Below, piece after piece: positions 34,701 to 47,379 of a stretch of 64,000 nt of DNA. Position numbers and translations under genes: made by a program. Position 1 is the stretch's first letter. Each line of letters starts with the position of its first letter. The stretch comes from Combretum micranthum (lineage: Eukaryota > Streptophyta > Magnoliopsida > Myrtales > Combretaceae): NCBI GenBank assembly GCA_024138025.1, contig JAMXBD010001363.1:248001-312000 (forward strand), read 5' to 3'. The notes below the pieces were generated by a model. It made no database searches. It saw only the letters and a program-made list of their open reading frames with translations, and was not told the origin of the DNA.

Positions 34701-36820
34701 TATGACTTTTTACTATAATTTCTTATATATCCATAGGGTCAATATTTCTCATAGATATTTTAATGTTCATATTGGATAAGTTTTACCATTTAGAGGATGT
34801 TCTAGACATATTCTACTAATTTTGAACTAAGTTAGAATATGAAATATGTATGGGAAATCATATTCTTATGGTGGCCGAAAATTAAACTATAAGTCTCCTA
34901 AATAAAAAAATTGATTTTTCCATAATTTCCTTTACTATATATAGTATCTAATTTAATTAAAATATGTATTACATGCCATCATGCTTATGGTACTATCACT
35001 CATGAGCTTTAAGAAGACTAAATGTATAGAGTTTCTATAATTAGTCTACGAACGAAATCCTATGGGCAACAAGAAGGTAATGAGTTATTAAAATCTTAAA
35101 ACCATACTATATTAATCAATATAACTTTTACCTTTGATTATGACCTCCAGTGCTTTGTTGATGTTATTAGTTGCCTCATTTTTCTCCTAGAGGTCTTAGT
35201 GGAAGGATGGAATTTATTGGCTTTTGTTTGGTTTGTATTATTGTTTTGTTGATGTTGTAGGTCACGGTGGGCTCACGAGAAGAAAAGTGGGGTCTTGTTT
35301 GCTTTAATTTGTCTTGTGGGAAATGTGAATCATAGTGGAGACATGGGTTTTTAAACTTGTCAATTTTTCTTGATGTGTTACGGTAAGCTTCTTGAAAGAA
35401 AGGAGCTTTATTTGTTTACATATTATAAGTGTTAATATATATATATATATAAGTGAAATATATTGGATGAGAATAGGTGCATGTGTTGGGTTTTTCACAA
35501 CAAAACAAAGGAAAGTTTGACTAGTCCATGTTGATAATTCTCTACTACATTCCACAATGAAACAAGGCAAAAATTCCCTATGTCTATTGCTTTTGTTATT
35601 TTTGGTAGAGTGATGAAAGGACCGTTCCCCACATGCAAAGTTTGAGTCACCAAGTCTTCATTAATTGTAGGGTTGTTTGGTTAATTTCTATTAGGTCAAG
35701 TGTCCCTACTTTTGACTTTGTTGTACTACTTGTTTAACTTCTACAAGCAATAGACACGGTGATGAAATTTCATGGAGGAAACTCGGTCAAGTGTCTCCAA
35801 ATTTTACCATGTAAGTTAGATTTTTACTTGGACAATAATTATAAGGTTAAATATCTAGTTTATTTCGTCAAAAACTGGACTACACGCATATAATTTTATC
35901 TGTTATGTGAGAGTTTTTATCCTAAAAATTTATGTAAGGTTTTAAAATATAATTAGAGTATTTTGAGTTCAAATTTTGAGTTTAAGGTTTAAGTGATTGA
36001 GTATTTTTAAAGTTTTGTCCTACGCTATTAGGGTTTTATTATCCAATAGGTCAAATTAGAAAATTAATACCTATAGACTCCAAATTTTCTAACTAGAATT
36101 ATGGTGCAGTCCAAATTTTTATTTAAGGTATAAATTGACCAGTTATGAATCTGTTTATAGTTTTCTATTATGTATTTATAACCCTAACGGTTTATTTTTA
36201 ATTTATCTTTTTTTAGTCAACATACTCTAATAGTTACTAGCTTTCTAGTGCACTTGAAATCTAAGGCTACTTATACTTACATCCTAGATTTTCGACTCAG
36301 GTTATGAAATCTTGTCTTTGGTATTTTTTAATATCTAGAAAATTTCGATTCAAAGTTTTATGTTATAAACAAACTCATAATACTTTAAAGCTTCTAACTA
36401 GGGTTTTTGTCGGGTCTCAAATCCATTATCTATCATGCATTTGCTATTCTATTGATTTTTACTAGTCTTAAAAATTCTCGAGGTTAACAATTAAGAATGT
36501 CCATTTATTTATACACAGGCACACTTCATTTAAGTTTAAATATTAGCAATATGAGAGTACAGTAATTCTCTAAAAAAAGTTATGAAAGAAAAAAGAAGTC
36601 CCATTTAGATCTTGTGATTATTCTCCTTGTAAAACTTAATCAAACATATTTTTATAATTGCATTTATTATGTGTGATGTTATCAAGAATGCATTCAATGC
36701 TAATGCTATGAATATTTCCATCTAGATGGAAAATAATTTAAACATTAAAAATTAATATTAGTTATTTTATTTTAATAATCCTACTTTATATTTTATATTT
36801 ATTTTTATGTCTTATTTTTA
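31800..36820. other. AT-rich intergenic stretch, no gene supported
   Basis: I see T-homopolymers (32500), a (TA)n run near 35436 and no open frame with coding character. The 88-codon minus-strand frame at 35304-35570 has no domain or splice support. Confidence 0.5.
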
Positions 36821-37664
36821 GAATAAATTATACTGGAAGGTTACAATATCTGAGGTTAAGTTCATTGATGTCACAATATTTACAAACACTTTTTCATTAA
36901 CACCATAGTATTGGATTACTATACAAAATAAATTTTAATATATCCAAACAAATACATAAAAACATTTTCAATGAAAGAAACACATCATTTAGAGTCATTC
37001 ATTGTATGGCCAAAATACAAAAAGTCATTTATTGTATCTTGCAAAAAAAAAAAAAAAAAAAGAAAAAGAAAGTCCTTCAATGTATAAATTATGGGCTATA
37101 AGAAATCAAAACCAATTGCTACACCAGTATTGTTATATCTAAATTCAACAAACTGTTCATCACTTCAGATCACAAGGGGCAAAAAAGAGAGTTGCTCTTG
37201 GTGTGATGCCAATATGGTAGCAAGAGGTCATGTTTCATAACACGATTCGCCTACATGACTATATGTCACCAATTAAAATCTAGAACTGAAAAAATTGAAT
37301 CGGGAAACTCAACGAACATCATTTGGCATGAAAAAATGGGAATAAACACATTAAAATCTCTATAATCATGTTACATTAAGCGCATATATTCAATTTAGAG
37401 AGAATTAACTTTAAGATTAATTGGTTCTAAAGTTATAACTGCATAATTATGTGTTTACTCCAACATCCTAGTATCATCCAATTGCAGTGCTCATCCTCAT
37501 TACCACACTTCAAAGTCATCACAAATAAGATAGAGGAATCGTGATTTAATGGAGCTCATCCCAAATCTAGCATGATTACTCCTTCAATTATATAAAGCGG
37601 ATCCACACCCCACATATATTAAGGAAATCTAATAGATAATATGGATTGATTATTTTAGGGATAA

Positions 37665-37805
37665 TAGCAATGGGACCATCTAGTCATTCATCTAACAGTT
37701 AAAATAAATATAATAATTAGAATATTAACTATTTTAGTAGTTTGATCACGGTTAGTTATAGTGTGAATCATTGGATAGTAACAAAGCCATAAAATTTTCC
37801 TACAA
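37665..37805 (-). mobile_element. Dispersed AT-rich repeat, family III copy 3
   Basis: Read on the minus strand it gives GTGATCAAACTACTAAAATA and the shared core ending TATTTATTTTAAC, matching the copies at 16.1 and 31.6 kb. Confidence 0.6.
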
Positions 37806-37876
37806 GTCTATTATATTTCAATTGAACTGATATTCAATTTCCCTTTATTTGATGTGGCGTAGTCCACCAGCCTTAA

Positions 37877-38723
37877 GTGGGGATGGACAAAAAAACCGAT
37901 CGAACGCGAACCGACCCATACTAGATCGAACCGAATCAAACTTTTTATTTTTATTAAACAGTTCGATTCACATTCGATAGTAGAAATTCGATAATCGAAC
38001 TGAACCGTTTCATTTTAAAAAAAAAAAAAATCCTCCTAATGTTATTTTTATTTTTATAGTTAATTATGTTTTGGGGTAAAATTTAAAATTTTTTATATTC
38101 ATAATTAATATTTTTAGATTTTCAATGGTAAAAAAACAGTTGTAATTTAATGGGTATTAAAAAGTAGAAACATTATATTGTTATCTCTTTCAACGGTGAA
38201 GGAAATCCAATATTACTCCTTTCCTTATACACAAACACACACACACACACACACATACATATATTTGTAATGGTACTTGATTAATTTTGAGACTTAAAAA
38301 AAAAAAAAAAGACTACACCATCAATTTATTCTTTTATTTGTTATTCTCATTTTAACAACGTACACTAATGATGTGAAAAAATTTGGCTCACTATAGTTGA
38401 ATGTTGATTTCCATAAATTAACAAATGTGTTGTTAATGATTTCGATAAATTAATAAACCAACTTGTCAATTTGTTGTTGGGTTTGAAATGTAAGAAAATA
38501 ATTTATATTTTTTTTTATTGAAATGAAAAACAAAAAGTAAATGTCCTTCAATATATAGTTCGAACCATACATCGAACTGTACCGAATCGTTTTTTTAGGT
38601 TCGAAATAATAACGAACTGAACCGTACAGATACATTCAATTTTGTAAAAATAATCTAATCATAATTTTAGGTTTAATTTGGTTCGAGGGTCGAACTGGAT
38701 TGAATTGTACCGTGCCCACCTCT
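37877..38723. mobile_element. hAT-like non-autonomous element
   Basis: The ends GTGGGGATGGACAAA and (inverted) AGAGGTGGGCACGG face each other, followed inward by many CGAACCGA-type motifs. Flanks AGCCTTAA (37869-37876) and AGCCCCAA (38724-38731) give a 6/8 match, consistent with an old 8-bp hAT duplication. An (AC)n microsatellite sits inside near 38230. Confidence 0.5.
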
Positions 38724-38739
38724 AGCCCCAAAGGGATTA

Positions 38740-38990
38740 AACTATTTAGTGAAAAAACTTGAAAATATATAGTGTATTATATATAGTGCAAAAACTAAGC
38801 GGATCTGTCCATGGAAGTAGAGGGAGTAGCAGTTGTCTCTGCTGTGGAGTAACTTTGACGGCCGAAGAAACATCGCCAGAGAAGGTTTTCCGATGAGGTC
38901 TCGTTGCCGGAAGATCATCGGAGAACAGTGCGCCAGTAAGGCCACGTTTTTCGCCAGATTTTCGTAGAATTAAAAAGAAAAATCCAAATA
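38740..38990 (-). other. Small GC-richer island, possible gene remnant
   Basis: On the minus strand a 67-codon open frame reads through CTGGCG/CCGGCAACG-rich sequence like plant gene 5' ends. There is no recognisable domain and no downstream exon. I would not call it a gene. Confidence 0.2.
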
Positions 38991-39267
38991 AACACAGAGA
39001 AAATATATATAGTAATTTTTGAAGGAAATTTTCATCAAATTACTTCAATTACTATGCAATTGATACACATGTAATCGGACCTCGGCAATAAAAATGGATT
39101 CTAATAGTAATTGGAGGTAGAATCTGGCATAGAACTGATGTGTATATATATATATATTCCGTCCAGATCTGATTTCTGCTGTAAAGGGATGTACACACTG
39201 TACATTTGGGGTGATTTGCTTATCCTAAATTAATTCTTTTTTAGTAGTGTACATGTAATATGAATCC

Positions 39268-39462
39268 CTGATTAGATTGTCGAATTTTTAATTGTATCGA
39301 TCTGTATCACTAACTTATTAGTACTAAATTAGTATCGGTTTGATTTGGTTAGTTTATGAGTAAAACTATCAGTTTTTTATCGATATGATATTGATATCGG
39401 TTCAGCATCAATTCGGTTTGAAAACGAAACCAAAATAATACTAAATTCGGTATTTAAACAGG
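39268..39462 (+). mobile_element. MITE family 2, longer copy
   Basis: GATTGTCGAATTTTT...ATTTAAACAGGTTC; shares ACTATCAGTTTTTTATCGAT and the GGTTTGAAAACGA block with 25588-25722. Confidence 0.5.
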
Positions 39463-39853
39463 TTCATAAGGCTTCCCTTTAGTATTAATTATTAGTAACA
39501 CATGATTAAATGTAATGCTTATTCTTTATAAACTTAAGATCTCGTCGGATCTGATGTCAAGACATCTACTTTACCATAGAATTGATATCATGACTTCATT
39601 GACAACTTTAGAAGCTTATACGTAATTGTACAAAAGAATTTTAATACCAAAATTTGCTCTATTCCCATATCTGAGAGTACTTTCTATAAAGAACGATAAT
39701 TTTCTGGGAATTTATCACTTATTTAAAGTGATTTTATTATGTAAATTACCTTATATGCTATTTTACTTATAAAAAAAAATACACCGTTTTATTCAAAGAA
39801 TAAAATCTATCCAGAATTGTTCACTCCATTAAGGGGCATCTTTTGGGACTTAG

Positions 39854-40083
39854 CTCTGTTTGGATTATCCGATTCACATCCGTATCTTTATTTGTATTAA
39901 AATGATATGTGTAAATATACCTGATTTATATATATATATATATATTAATCTATATTTGATTTATTTGGTTTTTTTATGAGAATTATCAACTGCTTTTTAT
40001 TTGTATTATTTCTTCATAAATAATTTCACAGAAAAAAGTTTGAAAAATTGTCTGTATTTTTCAGATAAAGCTATCTAAACATA
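39854..40083 (+). mobile_element. CTGTTTGG-end MITE, copy 2
   Basis: Starts CTCTGTTTGGATTATCC and shares AAAATGATATGTGTAAATAT with copies 1 and 3. It abuts copy 3 tail to tail. Confidence 0.65.
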
Positions 40084-40312
40084 GGGTCTGTTTGTTTATT
40101 AGCAGATTTAGATATAGATACTTTTTTTAAATTTTTTTCTAACAAAATATTTATAAAGAATTAGATACAGATAAAAAAAAGTTAACAGTTCTCATTCAAA
40201 TATCAAATAGATCAAATATAGATAAAATATAAATGTAAATCGGATATATTTACACATATCATTTTGACAAAGATGTAGATATAGATGAAAAACAAACCAC
40301 CCAAACAGACTC
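40084..40312 (-). mobile_element. CTGTTTGG-end MITE, copy 3 (inverted)
   Basis: Read on the minus strand it begins GAGTCTGTTTGGGTGG and follows the same internal order as copies 1 and 2. It forms the opposite arm of a potential hairpin with 39854-40083. Confidence 0.65.
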
Positions 40313-40674
40313 ATAATATTGATTAATTATAGCTACATATGGAAAGTCTAAGTGGACTTGTAAAAATTCCCTATCACTTCGTGCTGTAGAACATGTATGA
40401 TGGTATTTTAATCGTGTTCCAACCTGAACATGTATAGGTTTTCTCATATTTATGTCATTTATCACGATTTAATCTTTATGATGTATCTAGCATGTATAAG
40501 AACTTGATATAATTGATGAGTTGCTATAAAAAAGTTCTACTATTTTTATTTGCAAATAGGATAAATTACACTAAAAGATCCCAATATTTGGGGATAAGTT
40601 TATTGAAGATCCAAACATTTTGAAATGTTCAATAGAGGTTCCACATTTAGAAAAGTGTCTTATAAGTTTTAATT

Positions 40675-43115
40675 AAAGGAATAATGCCCTTTTTGATACT
40701 TGAATTTTAACAAAATAGACCATTAGGTACCTAAACTTTTAAAAAATCTAATTTCATATCTGATATTTTTATTTTAGTATATGTTTTATAGGGTAAATTA
40801 TGTATATTCTATATAAATTATTGTAAGATTTGGTACTTTACTTGATTAATTAGTTTTCTGTTTTTGAAAGGATAATGAGGATTCAAGAGCTTTAGAGTAA
40901 AAATTAATCAAGTAATATCAAATTTGAAGTAAAAGTGAAGAAATTGACAAGGAATTATGAAGAACACAAGGAGACACAAATTTTCTTGTTTAAATCGTGC
41001 TTTCAACTAGGAAAACTACAAAATGAAGAAGCAGAGAACAGAATGAAGCATGGTTCATTGTCATATGACAAGGAATTATGAAGAACACAAGGAGACACAA
41101 ATTTTCTTGTTTAAACTGTGCTTTCAACTAGGAGAACTACAAAATGAAGAAGCAGAGAACAGAATGAAGCATGGTTCATTGTCATATACCGTGCTCTGCT
41201 CGTGTTCTTACCAAATGAAGAAGACAAGAAGGAAAAAAAAATGCAATATTCCGTATTTGTGCCAAGAGAAATCAGAGAGAAACACAGGTAATTACCATAT
41301 TCCGTGCTCAAGCCATGTTTATGGGAAAATAAGAGAAGAATGGGGTTGTGCTTTGTAGGTGCTTTTGAAGAATGTTGGAGAAAGAAGACAATAAGAAACA
41401 CGGGGAATTATTGCATCCCGTGTATATGCTGTGCTCATGGAGAAAGAAGAAAAACGAGCTCTAAGTTGAATAGTGCTTCTATGGAATGTTTGGTACATAA
41501 TGGACAGAAAGAAGCACGACCATATATAATTACCCATGCTTTGCTCATGTAATTATGGGAAAAAGTGCTCCAAGGAAACAGTGAGAAACAAGGAACAATA
41601 CAAGCAATTGTGTTTAAACGGTGCTGTCATGCGATAAGGAGATTGTTAGAATCCAGTGAGAAACACGACTGAATATTTTGTCCCATGCTTTGGTCGTGTT
41701 CTTTAGCGAATGATATGGTTCGACAAAACAGGAAGCTGCACAATTTGAAGGATATGCTTGTGTTTAGCATGTGTACATAGTGAAGGCTCAGCCAATTGTT
41801 TTAAAATATCCTAGAAACTTATGTTTATCTAACCCTAGGGACTTAACCGACATTTAACCATTATAAATAGGTGACTAAAGTTCATAAATAAAACAAGAAC
41901 CTCATTAGACAATATTAACACGAATTTGAAGATAGATTTTAGCATTCGAAATAGAGTTCTTTAAGATTTAGAGAAGTTGATCAAGATTCTATCAAGATCA
42001 ATTCAAGGTTGCTTAGTAAGGTGTATTCTTTCCATCTTTGTGCTTAATTGTAATAGTTGCTTATTGTTATAATAGTTTAGTGATGGAAAAGTAGATCTAT
42101 TTTATCAAAACGACAAATTAAACTTGAGATATTACTATGTCTTATACTTAGTTGTATTCAATGGAAGTTTATGTTCTTTTTTTGTCTAACTATGTGTTTT
42201 TGATTTGATATATAGAATAGTATTTTTAGAGTATTATTTTTATATCTAATTTTATGTTTGTCAATTGAAAGATTGATGTATGAATAGACAAACATAATTA
42301 GAAAAACTTGTTTGGGTTACTAGAGATAGAACTACAAAAGTTTTTCTATCTAATTGATTGTAAAAAGATTTATAGATCTATAATGCGATCCTTAGATTAT
42401 TACTAGTTAGAAGTAATTTTAATAGGTAGATCTAAAAATTAGTGATTAATAATCTCGAGAGGGATATTAATCTCATATAGAAATCTTATTGTTCAATTTG
42501 ATATAAACAACATTAATATTATTATTAGAAATTGAGCATAGTAATATTCTTAGGGGAAATGTGTTGTTTGGATGAGCTAAGTAATATAAAATTCTATATC
42601 TTGTTGACTATTTGTTTTGAAGTCTATTAAAAATAAGTCTTAATCAATCTTTTTTATACAATTAGATTATCATCATCTGAAGTAGATAATAAAGAATTAA
42701 GTCGACTCTAATAGATTTTTCTGATCCCTAAGGGATGAATCCTGTTCTTATCTAACTATACTATCAAGATAGGTATACTTGCCTCAATTTTGGTTGAAAT
42801 AGAAGATTTAAACAATATATATATTGATTAATCAACCAAATAATTAGTACCTAATTAAACTTTTTGTGGCCTTAAACACTACCCCGCTCAACGTTGCATG
42901 ATACATGTCCAATTACTTCAAAAAATAATAAAAGAGGGTTGTAAAAAGGGACACAAAAAGTTTAATTGGGTATGAAATTGGTCTTTTTAAAAAGTTTAAG
43001 TACCTAAAATTTTCATGAAAAGTTTAATTATATATAAAATTGGACTTTTTAAAAGTTTAGGTACCTAATTGTCCACTATATCAAAGTTTAGGTACCAAAA
43101 GGGGTTTTTTCCCTT
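40675..43115. mobile_element. Inner 2.4-kb element with about 100-bp inverted termini
   Basis: The left terminus (AAGGAATAATGCCC, then TTAGGTACCTAAACTTTT) and the inverted right terminus (AAGGGAAAAAACCCC, then the same TTAGGTACCTAAACTTTT) match over roughly 100 bases. AATTA flanks both sides. The interior has a 121-bp tandem duplication, CACG/CGTG dyads, and a TATA-like TATAAATAGG at about 41861, but no transposase. It is non-autonomous; foldback or Mutator-like is most likely. Confidence 0.6.
40946..41187. repeat. 121-bp tandem duplication, two copies
   Basis: GACAAGGAATTATGAAGAAC begins at 40946 and again at 41067. I see only a few differences between the copies. A 102-codon frame overlapping it is not supported as a gene. 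Confidence 0.92.
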
Positions 43116-43388
43116 AATTAAATATATCTCATGTATCAATGTAGACCTTAAAAGAAGGATTTTCTGAGTTCCAATAAAATTTTTCTTTGTTGACACGTAT
43201 AAATGAAAACCTTAATTGGCCCACTTCTCTAAATATTAGGACTTTTTTTTTAACCATTTAAAAGTATTAAGACCTCAATTGATATATTACTCTTAACGTT
43301 GGGACTTCTTTTGAATCTCTCAAAATATTGGGACCTCAAATGAACTTACCTCCAAACATTAGGACCTTCCGATATAATTTATCCTATA

Positions 43389-43960
43389 CAAATATAGTAT
43401 TGTCTAAATCCGTCCCCATGATGTACAGTATATTAATTATGGATACAATATTTATGTGTTACAATATATGTTTTTTGAAACTTGTAAGTTCAAGTAAATC
43501 ATTTAATCATTAAATATAGCAATTAGTATATTAAATATTTTATTTGTGTAATCACGATTAGTTATTAATTTAAATTGTTAAACAACTAACAAGATTAAAC
43601 TTGTTTGAAGAAAACAAAAGATAGAAGTATAGAATTTTCCAATGTTTCTATAATATTTTTTTATGGAACAAGGCTTTTGCTCTTACAATTTCGATTAATT
43701 ATTAATAAAACACACTTTGGTAGTGATTATAAGATCATTAAATTCATCTCCATCTCCATTTCATTTTAATCAACCTAACGATATCAAATTACTAATTTTA
43801 CATACTCATATACCAAAATAGATCATTTTACTACATTATGGAAAATGTCATGTTTTGATGACTTAATACTACATTTTAATACAATTGAAATGGTGTATTA
43901 TAAGTAATATTTTAATAATTCCATTATAAAACCTTGTGAAAAAAGTTACACTAGAATGGA
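43389..43960. other. AT-rich stretch, nothing recognised
   Basis: No open frame, repeat end or promoter was recognised here. Confidence 0.5.
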
Positions 43961-43964
43961 TAAA

Positions 43965-44510
43965 ATATTATAAAATATGTAGAGGGTCATTTCGGTGATT
44001 GGGCTTTTGGCGTAATTTAATGCCACGGGCCAGTCTTCTAGGTTAGTGACAAAGCTTAGAACACTGAGTCGAATAAGGGATGTCATAGGGAGATATGGAT
44101 TAGTAGGCTTGGAACAGGGATCATTACATCGATTAGAAGACCGAGTCAAAGAAGGCTAGCATCAGCTTTCAATATTTATAAATAGGAGGCTGCTCTTCTC
44201 ATTTCAGGTGAGAATTTTGCACATTGTTAAGCTTGAGAGTAACGTGGAAACTCTACCAAAATAACTCCAAAAAGAATCAAAGCAACTAATTCAACAAGAC
44301 TAATTCAAGAACGATTGAATCTATTTGATTTGATCTTCTCTCATACTCGCGCACTTGAGAAACCGGGTTTGCCTATTACTCCTCCTACGCCTCTCTCTGT
44401 AACATCCTACACAAGTTATTAGTTTATGATTTCTCTTTGATCGACTACTACGCCTATCGCGCATGATCGGCCAGCTATAGTTATCCCATCATACAAAATA
44501 TATATAATAA
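43965..44510 (+). repeat. Possible LTR fragment with promoter
   Basis: ATATTTATAAATAGG at about 44173 is followed by a leader with many AACTCCAAAA/CAACTAATTC phrases and a CTC-rich end, a layout like R/U5 of a plant LTR. No partner LTR was found in the window. Confidence 0.3.
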
Positions 44511-47150
44511 AAGATTGATATAATAAATAACTTTTACTATAATATTTGTAAGTGGCATTATTACCAACCTACATATTGAAATTTCATGAATTAATATTCT
44601 ATTCATTTCTTATTAATAAAAAAATGCAAGGAATATAATAGTTATCAATATATATATATATATATATAAACTTTTATAACAAATATGTATATGATAGTAT
44701 TTAAACTATACAAATAAGTATATATGTGTTTATCTTCTTAACCACTATTTTTAGTAACAAATTACGAAAAACATAATAAAAATTATGGAAACATAATAGT
44801 AATTATTATTTTTTATTTACCAAATAATAGTATTTATAACTAAAATGAAATCACATATAAAATTTTTGCAATTATAAAAAAATGTGAATATAGATTTCAA
44901 TTATTGGGATCACAAATGACAAGAAACTTGATTTTTGCTAGACAAATGCACTTATCATTTGGTGTAATATAGCCAATCAGACCAATGTCACCCAAAGGAT
45001 CACAATCACCTCTATTCCCCTTAATCTAATTATCCAACCAATAAAGAAGAAGTTGAGTTGTTGCTTTAGATAATCTAATTATACTTTATTAATTATTAAA
45101 GGGCTTAATAAATTCTCGATGTTACATTCATAAATACCTAGAATTGTTCCCTCTATAATTAATTATGCAACCATATAGGAAAAAAAAATGGTCGAATCCA
45201 TTTTTTAAAGATAGCCTAGCCCCACTACTTCTGCTCATCCATCAATGAACTTTTTTAATTAATTTATTGAAATTGCATTATTATAATTCATTAATCAACC
45301 AATTAATTAATTGATTTGCTCTTTGAATTCACCTACCAAGTTTACACTAATATGACAAATTTATGCCGTCTTGTACTCAGATTGCGTGCAACTCCATTCA
45401 ATTATTCAGGTATAATAATGCACATGAAATTTTTATATGCATAATATCAAATAAATTAGATTAATGCTCTAGAATTATAAATTCATTTTTAATAAATTCA
45501 CATGATTGAATCACTAGAACATGAAAACTTCAATAACTCTAATTAGGTTACATAATAATTCTAAGGTTATACAATTCTAGATATAAAAATTTTCTACTCC
45601 ATAAAATAAACATAAAAAAAAAAGAGGGAGAAAATCATTTGATTTAGGATCATCAAGTCTTGATCTCGAATTTTCCTTTGTTGTCTTCACCTCTAATAAT
45701 CTCAATTTATGGCAAAAAAACTCTCTAAGAATCCAAATGATTAAGCTCCTTAAAAACTTTCTTTTTAATGGTTTTACAAGGTTATTTATAACTAAGGTAA
45801 ATTATAGATAAAATGGAGCATGGTTTCTAGCATGATCATGCTTGTAGCCAAGCATCTCTCTAGTAAGTCTAGCTTCAATGTAATTGAAAAAGGACTTGTA
45901 CCACTTGCAAAGGTATAAACATGAGTTCCTCTCAAGCTATACTCTTCATAAAACAAATAACTCCACTTCAGTTCATGGCATTTTCCCATGTTAAGTGTTT
46001 CCCCAAGGCATTTATAGATCAAGATGCTCATTAACTCCAAAATTTTCTAAAAACTTGACCCTTTTCTCAACTTGATCAAATTTAACTCTAAAATATCCTA
46101 AAATCAAATTATAGATCATTTATATGCAAAATTTATACAAATTACCCATGAAATTTCTAAGAGTAATATAAAATTTGAATTATAAAATAACTATAAATGT
46201 AGTTCATCAAAACTTGATGCTATAAACTGATTGAGCAAACACCATCCAAATAAGTAAGATCAATGCTTCACCCTATTTTAGAGTACTTGTAAGTAGATTA
46301 GATATGCGCATGTTATGCTTGTGGTCATGCTGGTTTGGTAGTCAAGCTACATGCTTTGTTATGCTGTTGTGCTTTGCTAATTCCTTTGAATGCCTCGAAA
46401 ATGTTTGATCGCTTCTAAAATGAACTAAACTAAAACTTCAAAATGCCACACATGTAACCCATTAAGGGAACATTTAGGATTGTATTGACTAAACACTGAC
46501 CTTAGAGAGAAAGCAAGACATGCACTATCTCCCACCCTTATGGTCAAACTAAGTGACAAGTGAAGAGGCTGCGATAAGGTTGGGAACACAAGCAAAGAGG
46601 TCTTTTGAGGAGTCATGGCTTCATTACATGAACCTAGGTTTAGTTAATAGCCATTTTGTAACATGATACAAACTTTTCAACCCAAGCTAAAGTGAGGTTA
46701 TTTTCTCTAGACCTACAACTGACCGAACAACATTGTGTAAATAGGATTTTTATTGTTCATGCATTGCATCAATTTTGCTTGATAGCCTTTCTTTTCTTAT
46801 TGGATAAATTTCAGACTTTATCTATAGCGGCTTCTTAATAGGGCTTGGTAGGATTCGTTAAGAGTCATGCCACATGTGTACCCATTATATGATAGTCATC
46901 TTACATGTCAAAGATCATAAGACTCTATTTAATATTTAAGTTCCAATGCTAATTATTATACATACCTGTTAAATAATATGAAATTAACTATGAAATCCAA
47001 AACTTCTGTAGATCGATAGGATCACAGCGAATTAGTTTCTCCTACCAAACAATAATAAGTAGTGATATGTCATGGAGATCAAATGGCATCAACGTGAAGA
47101 ATTCAAAGAAACAGATTACATATTAGAAAAAAGCCATAAAAGCCATCGAC
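44511..47150. other. AT-rich, probably decayed retroelement sequence
   Basis: A perfect palindrome AGCATGATCATGCT lies at 45829-45842, and GCATG/CATGC-rich phrases recur to about 46.4 kb, like the dyad-rich LTR segments elsewhere here. No coding motif. Confidence 0.35.
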
Positions 47151-47249
47151 ATTTAACTTAATCACCGCTGGCCTTTCTTAGATTAGGATATCTTTTCGAA
47201 TTTTTTTTTAATTTTTTATTTGGTGTAAAGATTAATTACAATTATATTT

Positions 47250-47360
47250 TTAGTTATGTTATCAGTTAAGTAACTATCACAACTAAGTTTTTTAGTTACG
47301 TTATCAATTATGTAACTACCATAATTATGGTTTTTTTTTTTCCAGTTATGTAACTGCCTT
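47250..47360. repeat. Imperfect tandem units of about 42 bp
   Basis: TAGTTATGTTATCAGTTAAG at 47251 recurs as TAGTTACGTTATCAATTATG at 47293, with a shortened third unit AGTTATGTAACTGCC at 47344. A TATA-like TATATATAAA follows at 47370-47379, so it may lie upstream of an LTR-type promoter. Confidence 0.6.
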
Positions 47361-47379
47361 GTAATAGCTTATATATAAA

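Larger units (their letters stand above)
40557..43388. mobile_element. Outer inverted-repeat element, split by an inner insertion
   Basis: The left end GATAAATTACACTAAAAG...CCCAATATTTGGGGATAAG is the inverse of the right end CTCCAAACATTAGGACC...ATATAATTTATCC. The left part is 40557-40674 and the right part resumes at about 43116. Related ends occur at 14086-14165 and near 36826. Confidence 0.6.

Noticed and set aside
41050..41552. Open frames of 72-102 codons on both strands
   Set aside because: They overlap the 121-bp tandem duplication and dyad repeats; no domain and no codon pattern distinct from background.
45792..46040. 82-codon minus-strand open frame
   Set aside because: No motif, no splice context, and a palindrome-rich repeat background.
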